DNA of 48,153 nt from Phocaeicola_A sp045545095 (GTDB lineage Bacteria; Bacteroidota; Bacteroidia; Bacteroidales; Bacteroidaceae): positions 1 to 48,153 of the forward strand of contig JAZQAG010000008.1 of the NCBI GenBank assembly GCA_045545095.1. The letters are read 5' to 3'. The notes under the pieces are model-generated. The model searched no databases. It was not told where the DNA came from and saw nothing but the letters and a program-made list of their open reading frames with translations. This document shows, one piece after another, positions 44,001-48,153 of the stretch. Made by a program: the position numbers and the translations under genes. Every line of letters begins with the position of its first letter. The first letter of the stretch is position 1.

Positions 44001-45042
44001 TATTGCGAACAGGCGCAATATCCATCAGTTGGAAAAGGAGTTGCGTCCTATCCGCATGTTGATTGCCCGTCATGACGGTACTGTCACTTGCAAGGGACGT
44101 AATCCGTTGGAATATTCGTTCTATATCGAGTTCCCCTATAAACATCTCTCTGTGGATTTCATCTTGAATAAGGGTAAGCGTACATCGGATATTATACCTT
44201 TTGATGGGTGGAAGAAGATGCCACAAATGAATTTGTCGTTCAGACGGTCAGTTTCAGAAGAGGCTCCAATAGGTAGAATCCTTGTCGTGGAAGACGAATT
44301 GGATATGAATACATACCTCCATGGGGCGTTGGCGCATGAGTGGGACCTTGTTATTGCTCGTAATGGAACGTCTGCCTTGCAGATGGTAGAAGACAAAAGG
44401 CCGGATATCATTCTGATTGATACCGTATTGGCTGATATGTCCGGAGCCGAACTCTGTTCTGTCATGAAGTCAAATGTCAGTACCAGCCATATTCCTGTTA
44501 TTCTTTTAGGCTCAGTGGGAAGTGTGGATGAGGCTGTTGACGGATATCGTGTCAAGGCAGACCACTTCATAGTGAAGCCCATTGATATTTCCTTATTACG
44601 AGCTGTATTGAGCAACGTGTTGGAAAACCGGGTTTTGTTGAAAGAACGTATGCAGCATGTTGATGTGGTACACAATTTGAAGGATATCAAGAATATCAAT
44701 GTGGAGCGTGAAACGAAATTCCTGACAAGTGTCAAAGAAACCATCACCCAACATATTCTTGATGCCGATTTCAATGTCGATGTACTGGCTTCGTTGATGG
44801 GTATGAGCCGTACCAGTATGTATAATAGGATTAAAGAGTTGACAGGACTCTCTCCCAGCGATATGATACGGGATATCCGTATGCGTAAGGCTGGTGAGAT
44901 GTTGCTTTCGGATGAATATAATATCATGGAGGTGAGTGAACGCATGGGATTCAGTGAGCCGAAGTATTTCCGTGAAGTGTTCAAGAAATATTATGGAATC
45001 AGTCCGAGTGAATATATCCGGACACAGGCAAGAAGGAGGTAG
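41050..45042 (+). CDS. Hybrid two-component regulator with degenerate kinase core
   Basis: About 1330 residues from ATG 41050 (ATG 41026 is an alternative): signal peptide/first membrane segment, two seven-bladed-type Reg_prop propellers ('GRIWMSVYPKGI', 'GDVWFATNNGL', 'GLLWTGG'), a Y_Y_Y domain ('LQWKLEGKYDHWS', 'LQPGEYTLRIQN'), a transmembrane helix (about 43385-43432), a kinase-like region, a receiver (about 44274-44640) and an AraC-type HTH (about 44740-45030). In the kinase region the His of the usual 'SHE.RTPL' is gone ('IRCAQTRLSLIS', about 43502-43537), and no DxGxG or GxGxGL boxes are seen. The receiver keeps its phospho-acceptor Asp (44419-44421) and the Lys of 'IVKP'. So the sensing and DNA-binding ends look intact, but self-phosphorylation looks lost. 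The stop codon abuts the chrA gene, suggesting it controls or is cotranscribed with the transporter. Confidence 0.88.
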   Translation: MNLFRHVVLILVSLFVHLLPMMAGGYGFIDVPDGLSDRRVLSIQKDSTGFVWFLTYAGIDRYDGKNFKHYRLQNESGYIEFCNEEGFLKTDSHGQVWVIAPKGEIYGYDAMADKFSLVSLSDDIPTSSAQWVDLTMQDDVWFCLDGQVYIYNLYKKSVRSVPMSHILGGVSCIHGAHDGNNYYIGSEAGVSKAFFRDNELDCSTLVLNSETVKSPSIIYYHQASERLLVASDTEGLIIYDMVLKKVEKSWPRLKEFPVTAIVPHDEFSLLIATRGSGVYLYDVRERTLTSHFSLSINRPERMNGNNIRSMYKDERGRIWMSVYPKGITFYDEDFPEYMWYINHRGNPASLSDELVNAIMEDSDGDVWFATNNGLDIYSPEKNRWTHLFGKQISGNSDSLRNSMFLSLCEIWPGTILAGGFMTGVYSIDKKTLAYNQLTSDKYITHPLSPLGSNNYIRVLYKDSQGLLWTGGNKFLGCVDPVAKTFRKYRIGKAVTCIAEYDSTTLFVGTGDGVYKFDKADSTFHYMRMPFASQQIRTMYLHSNGNFYIGTSNSGLVELQPDGRYTFYQQLTSALLSNTVNTIVPRNENELIIATERNIALFKIKERRFMNWTQDHGLIETNFSPRAGIHTRRGTFLFGTGNGAIEWNDTMGLPQHYQTEILVDQVLLDNQNITDKIQPPLPGTVAESRLEYKYVENLLACRIATINYDNPIFSFLQWKLEGKYDHWSAISEDNWIHFQSLQPGEYTLRIQNVAREDSRVLAEKSLRIVVLPSFWQTQWAWTLYCSILVIGIINLFRYRRMRKDRTHSKEQISLILRTIRCAQTRLSLISSVATDILGREKRPNGYIEDENGIRQMKYNAENLQQMFSNLMNTEYQAGKSQLNLSVCPLNGFAQSVVESFQAIAEVRGIQIKQVDRTVGVEVVMDEECIRSALFNVLSTLIRNSRMVDNIYIETWARKRHWGFIISNVDVGQNAVTQSKNPFLRDIANRRNIHQLEKELRPIRMLIARHDGTVTCKGRNPLEYSFYIEFPYKHLSVDFILNKGKRTSDIIPFDGWKKMPQMNLSFRRSVSEEAPIGRILVVEDELDMNTYLHGALAHEWDLVIARNGTSALQMVEDKRPDIILIDTVLADMSGAELCSVMKSNVSTSHIPVILLGSVGSVDEAVDGYRVKADHFIVKPIDISLLRAVLSNVLENRVLLKERMQHVDVVHNLKDIKNINVERETKFLTSVKETITQHILDADFNVDVLASLMGMSRTSMYNRIKELTGLSPSDMIRDIRMRKAGEMLLSDEYNIMEVSERMGFSEPKYFREVFKKYYGISPSEYIRTQARRR
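45034..45040 (+). promoter_or_regulatory. Perfect Shine-Dalgarno for the first chrA-like gene
   Basis: AGGAGGT lies in the last codons of the regulator gene, six bases before the ATG at 45046. Strong AGGAGG sites are rare in this window, where most starts have only weak purine runs. It decides for ATG 45046 over the TTG at 45043. Confidence 0.75.
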
Positions 45043-45045
45043 TTG

Positions 45046-45594
45046 ATGCTTTTCAGGTTGTTTCGTACATTTTTTAAGATAGGGTTGTTCACCATAGGTG
45101 GTGGCTATGCCATGATACCCCTTATCGAAGATGAGGTTGTGCATCGTAGCCGGTGGATCAGTCGGGAAGATTTTGTGGACTTGTTGGCTACTGCCCAATC
45201 AGTGCCGGGGGTATTTGCCGTCAATATGTCCGTCTATATAGGTTATAAGTTGCGTGGTCTTAGAGGCAGCCTTTTTGCCGCTGTCGGTACGGTACTTCCT
45301 TCGTTTCTGATTATCTTGGCTATCGCCCTGTTCTTCCAGCGTTTCAAGGAAGTGCCTTGGGTCGAGAATGTGTTCCGTGGTATCCGTCCGGCTGTTGTAG
45401 CCCTTATTGCAGTACCTACGTTCAATGTGGCCCGTACGGCAGGCATCAATCTCCGGAATTGTTGGGTTCCTGTCCTGTCAGCCCTTTTGATCTGGTTGCT
45501 TGGTGTCTCTCCTATATGGATTATCATTGCTGCGGTAGCCGTCGGACTTATCCTTGGGACAACCCGGAAGGCAAAAAGAGACGAGAAAGAGTGA
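45046..45594 (+). CDS. Short-chain chromate transporter-family protein (first of pair)
   Basis: A 182-residue membrane protein with about five to six hydrophobic helices, corresponding to one half of a long ChrA. Family motifs: 'FKIGLFTIGGGYAMIPLIEDEV' (given as residues 9-30), 'SVPGVFAVNMSVYIGYKLRG' and a Pro/Gly-rich helix 'GTVLPSFLIILA'. CHR proteins export chromate or related anions; short ones work as pairs of unlike partners. The start overlaps nothing but lies 3 bp after the regulator stop, so translation is probably coupled. The second half-gene follows after 41 bp. Confidence 0.88.
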   Translation: MLFRLFRTFFKIGLFTIGGGYAMIPLIEDEVVHRSRWISREDFVDLLATAQSVPGVFAVNMSVYIGYKLRGLRGSLFAAVGTVLPSFLIILAIALFFQRFKEVPWVENVFRGIRPAVVALIAVPTFNVARTAGINLRNCWVPVLSALLIWLLGVSPIWIIIAAVAVGLILGTTRKAKRDEKE

Positions 45595-45635
45595 ATATAA
45601 GACTATGGAATCTGAAATGCTTTAATTTGGAAACA

Positions 45636-46223
45636 ATGATTTTTCTGCAATTATTCTATACATTTTTCAAGATAGGCCTTTTCGGCTTCGGGGGCGGTTA
45701 TGCCATGTTGTCCATGATACAGGGTGAGGTGGTAAGCCGTTATGAGTGGATTTCAGCTTCTGAGTTTACGGATATTGTGGCTGTCAGCCAGATGACTCCT
45801 GGTCCTATAGGAATCAATTCGGCCACTTATGTGGGATATTCAGCTGTGGTAGGTGCCGGATATCCTTCATGGCTTGGCATTGTCGGAGCATCCACTGCTA
45901 CTGTGGCTGTAGTGCTCCCTTCCTTCTTGTTGATGCTTGCCCTCAGTCGTTTTCTGTTGAACCGTAAGGGGAATCCTATTGTCCAGACCCTTTTCTCCTG
46001 CTTGCGTCCTGCTGTTGTGGGGTTGTTGGCCGCGGCAGCACTCTTGTTGATGAATAGGGACAATTTCGGTTCCGTTTCCGAAGAACCTTTTCAGTTTACG
46101 GTCAGTGTGCTCCTCTTCTTGGGTGCTTTTGTTGCCGTGAAAAGGTTCCGGATAAGCCCCATTCTGGTTATCCTTGTGGCAGGAGTGATAGGTGGTGTGC
46201 TCTATAGTGCCGTTATAGTTTGA
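45636..46223 (+). CDS. Short-chain chromate transporter-family protein (second of pair)
   Basis: The ATG at 45636 gives 195 residues ('MIFLQLFYTFFKIGLFGFGG' start); a reading from 45357 would overlap the first gene in another frame and has no family support. Motifs mirror those of its partner: 'FGFGGGYAMLSMIQGEVV', 'QMTPGPIGINSATYVGY' and 'VLPSFLLMLAL'. About six hydrophobic helices. With the preceding gene it should form a two-subunit anion transporter; chromate is the textbook substrate, but sulfate-like or other anions are possible. Its 3' end overlaps the convergent gene by 11 bp. Confidence 0.88.
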   Translation: MIFLQLFYTFFKIGLFGFGGGYAMLSMIQGEVVSRYEWISASEFTDIVAVSQMTPGPIGINSATYVGYSAVVGAGYPSWLGIVGASTATVAVVLPSFLLMLALSRFLLNRKGNPIVQTLFSCLRPAVVGLLAAAALLLMNRDNFGSVSEEPFQFTVSVLLFLGAFVAVKRFRISPILVILVAGVIGGVLYSAVIV

Positions 46224-47706
46224 CGCTCTTCTTTACCCCTTTGGATTCGTTTTGCAATCTGTCAAGTGCAGTGATGACATAGCGATATTTTGTCTTTCCC
46301 CCTTGGTATGAGAGGAGATGGAATGTCTGTGTCGTGACAGAGACAATCTTTGAAGGGTCGTTCAAATTGATTTCCTCATCAGCCTCGAATCTATATATGA
46401 CATACCGGTGGGCACGGTCCATCTCGGTCTTTGCTTTAGGGGCAGTCCAGAAGAGGACGGGGCCGTCTTCTGTCCATAAGACCTTGCACTTGCGCACTTT
46501 CTTGGGAGCTTTGTTGTCTATGAATGGGAACGAAGGCTGTAAGGCAGGATACTTGTGGTAGTTCGTTTCCAAAGCAGTCCGGTATCCTCCGGCATCTTCC
46601 ACCACGGCACTGGCAGGCCATTGGCAACTGCCTTTCACGCTGGCATGACTGCGTTGGAGTTGCATTTTGGCCTCTTGCTGATGATTGCCCGGGCGGGTCG
46701 GGTCCTCATTGTTCACCGTACGCATGACGTCTTGTCCTATGAACAGGGGTCTGTTTGCCGCCTTTTCTGCCCACCAGTTGACCAATGTGGCATAATCAGC
46801 AGCGGGGTGTCCTATCTCCCAATATACCTGTGGCACATTGTAGTCCACCCATCCGTTGTTCACCCATGTCAACACATCAGCATACAGTTGGTCATAGTTC
46901 TGCAGTCCATTGGTCTCACTGCCGTTGACATCACTCTTCTTGTTGCGCCAGATACCGAAGGGGCTCACACCGAATTTCACCCACGGCTTGAGGGCATGTA
47001 CAGTCTGGTGTATCTCCCTTATCAGTTGGTTCACATTGTCTCGTCTCCAGTCTCCACGGTCAGCAAATCCCCGGCCGTATTGGGCAAATGAGGCATTGTC
47101 ATTGAAAGGTATTCCATTCACCGGATAGGGGTAGAAATAGTCATCCATGTGGAGCGCGTCGATGTCGTATCGGGTGACGATGTCTGTCACAATCTTCCGG
47201 ATATATTCCCTGTTCTCTGGCAATCCCGGGTCGAAGTACTGTTGCCCCTCATAGTCGATAAAGCGGTTCGGGTATAGCTTGATAGGATGGTGTGAAGCCA
47301 AGGTGGTTGTTCCTTTGGTACGGGCACGGTAGGGATTGATCCAGGCATGAAGTTCCATGCCGCGTTGGTGGCATTGGTCAATCATGAATTGCAGTGGGTC
47401 CCAGAAAGGAGCGGGGGCTACCCCCTGTTTGCCGGTCAAGAAACGGCTCCATGGCTCGTAGGGTGACTGATACAAGGCATCAGCTTCGGGGCGCACCTGA
47501 AAAATGATGGCATTGATTCCTGCCTTCTGCAAAGCATCCAATTGTGATGTCAGAGTCTTTTGGAGTTCTTCAGAGCCCATACCCATGAATTGTCCGTTGA
47601 CACATTGTATCCAGGCACCTCGGAACTCCCTTTTGGGGGATGTCTGTGACTGGGCTTGTAGGAACAAACCGATCAATAGGGCTGCTATCAAGTATATTCT
47701 TTTCAT
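46213..47706 (-). CDS. Secreted glycoside hydrolase-like protein (DUF187/GHL10 type)
   Basis: The ATG at 47706 gives 497 residues with a signal peptide (about 1-20, 'LQAQS-Q'); an ATG at 47841 would add 45 residues and lie upstream of the promoter. The main domain (about 27-370) is a GHL10/DUF187 barrel: 'REFRGAWIQCVNGQF', 'INAIIFQVRPEADALY', 'GMELHAWINPYRAR', 'DALHMDDYFYPYP' and 'VPQVYWEIGHPAADY'. The C-terminal ~95 residues look like a fibronectin type III domain. Family members act on glycans, including peptidoglycan-type chains in related proteins; substrate here is open. It has its own promoter and is convergent with the chrA pair, so a functional link is not implied. Confidence 0.9.
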   Translation of the reverse strand: MKRIYLIAALLIGLFLQAQSQTSPKREFRGAWIQCVNGQFMGMGSEELQKTLTSQLDALQKAGINAIIFQVRPEADALYQSPYEPWSRFLTGKQGVAPAPFWDPLQFMIDQCHQRGMELHAWINPYRARTKGTTTLASHHPIKLYPNRFIDYEGQQYFDPGLPENREYIRKIVTDIVTRYDIDALHMDDYFYPYPVNGIPFNDNASFAQYGRGFADRGDWRRDNVNQLIREIHQTVHALKPWVKFGVSPFGIWRNKKSDVNGSETNGLQNYDQLYADVLTWVNNGWVDYNVPQVYWEIGHPAADYATLVNWWAEKAANRPLFIGQDVMRTVNNEDPTRPGNHQQEAKMQLQRSHASVKGSCQWPASAVVEDAGGYRTALETNYHKYPALQPSFPFIDNKAPKKVRKCKVLWTEDGPVLFWTAPKAKTEMDRAHRYVIYRFEADEEINLNDPSKIVSVTTQTFHLLSYQGGKTKYRYVITALDRLQNESKGVKKSVKL

Positions 47707-47728
47707 AATCTGTATAATTTTCTTGCGG

Positions 47729-47758
47729 CAAAGGTACAGATTAATTATGAATTCCAAA
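47729..47758 (-). promoter_or_regulatory. Promoter of the GHL10-type gene
   Basis: On the minus strand, TACCTTTG (plus 47729-47736) and TTTG (plus 47755-47758) stand 18 bp apart, matching both consensus parts. The start site would be near 47722, 16 nt before the ATG at 47706. Confidence 0.7.
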
Positions 47759-47866
47759 TTACGAATCCTGATTATTTTATAGTGATGCCCCTCTTTCAGT
47801 TCTAAAGGCCATCCCGTCCCCCTTCCCCCTTCACTTTTCACCCTTTTATTGGGAACGCAGAGACGC

Positions 47867-48071
47867 TCTAAGTTTACCCCGTCAACTTATTTCAGTACAC
47901 TGCAGCGATATTCCAGTACTGCTTAAGCAATACTCCAATACCGCTTAAGCGATATTCCAGTACCGCTTAGGCAGTATTCCAGTATTTCCCAGGAAGTACT
48001 GCAGTATTTTCCAAGAAGTACTGAGATTCGATTTGCAGTGTACTGAAATAAGTTGACGGGTTAAACTTAGA
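47867..48071. repeat. Array of seven ~22-bp palindromic units bracketed by 38-bp inverted repeats
   Basis: Left arm 47867-47904 and right arm 48034-48071 are inverted copies with 37 of 38 bases matching. From 47893 to 48045 lie seven units: one of 21 bp (47893) and six of exactly 22 bp (starts 47914, 47936, 47958, 47980, 48002, 48024). The first and last units overlap the arms. The five middle units are themselves near-palindromes, for example agtactgcttaagcaatact and agtatttcccaggaagtact. Changes in one half are often matched in the other (tgcttaagca against cgcttaagcg). No open reading frame explains it. It lies about 160 bp upstream of the GHL10 gene's start, behind its promoter. Confidence 0.85.
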
Positions 48072-48073
48072 AT

Positions 48074-48153
48074 CCTATATAGGTTTACACTGGAAATATT
48101 TATTCCTATGTGAGTTTACGCTTTGCAAAGATAATCCAAAATAGGTTTACATT
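48074..48153. repeat. 31-bp degenerate tandem array, cut by the window end
   Basis: Units start at 48074, 48105 and 48136, each as cctat(a/g)t(a/g)(g/a)gtttac with the gtttac core at 48083, 48114 and 48145, exactly 31 bp apart. The remainder of each unit is poorly conserved. The array begins two bases after the right arm of the bracketed element and runs off the window. Confidence 0.5.

Noticed and set aside
45357..45635. N-terminal extension of the second chrA half-gene
   Set aside because: It overlaps the first chrA gene in another frame and has no similarity to the family.
47707..47841. N-terminal extension of the GHL10-type protein
   Set aside because: It places 45 unlike residues before a good signal peptide and reads across the promoter.
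47867..48071. Insertion sequence or integron cassette
   Set aside because: No transposase or integrase frame, and no clear target-site duplication beside the arms.
48074..48153. CRISPR array
   Set aside because: The 31-bp units are too degenerate, there are no identical repeats with unique spacers, and no cas genes are seen.

Overview
The window looks like a stretch of chromosome from a member of the Bacteroidales, most likely a gut Bacteroidaceae (Bacteroides/Phocaeicola type). The reasons are a SusC/SusD pair, families largely confined to Bacteroidetes (DUF4302, DUF6029, NigD-like, Omp28-like, hybrid one-protein two-component regulators) and promoters of the Bacteroidetes type (TTTG about 18-20 bp before TAnnTTTG). 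No rRNA, tRNA, insertion sequence, phage gene or CRISPR array was seen.

Layout. 1-5515 (minus strand): a secreted tandem SGNH esterase and a very large secreted protein that carries an Omp28/thioredoxin-like domain and a type-A C-terminal sorting-like tail. A divergent promoter region (5516-5672) leads into a nine-gene plus-strand operon (5673-18598) that ends in a clear terminator: TlpA-like thioredoxin, DUF6029 barrel protein, Omp28-like lipoprotein, secreted CX4C protein, SusC, SusD, zinc-metallohydrolase lipoprotein, DUF4302 lipoprotein and a large secreted protein. It reads as one TonB-dependent uptake locus with an unusual load of thiol/disulfide-type proteins, including one on the divergent strand. 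18838-22298 holds housekeeping envelope genes (M23 peptidase, dxr, rseP).

22299-23133 is an 835-bp gene-free stretch with a palindromic repeat, a 21-bp degenerate tandem array and a strong candidate structured RNA with its own promoter and terminator. 23134-29409 is a run of envelope/secreted genes: two LPP20-like proteins (the second with a DUF5683-like tail), a transglutaminase-like protein, a BACON-repeat lipoprotein with a near-identical internal duplication, and a Sel1-repeat protein. After another repeat-bearing gap (29410-30035) come a GT2 glycosyltransferase and efp on the minus strand, then rpmH, a PASTA protein, rluD-type pseudouridine synthase, ddl, an acyltransferase, a NigD-like lipoprotein and purL on the plus strand.

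41050-46223 holds a hybrid two-component regulator whose kinase core has lost its phospho-acceptor histidine and ATP-binding boxes, followed without a gap by two short chromate-transporter-type genes; the first starts behind a perfect AGGAGG that lies in the last codons of the regulator. A convergent secreted glycoside-hydrolase-like gene follows. The window ends in a striking 205-bp element: seven tandem ~22-bp palindromic units bracketed by 38-bp inverted repeats, followed by a 31-bp tandem array running off the end.

Most novel-looking items: the bracketed palindromic array (47867-48071) and two similar arrays elsewhere, the structured RNA at 22731-23050, the degenerate hybrid regulator beside chrA genes, and the thioredoxin-rich SusCD operon.
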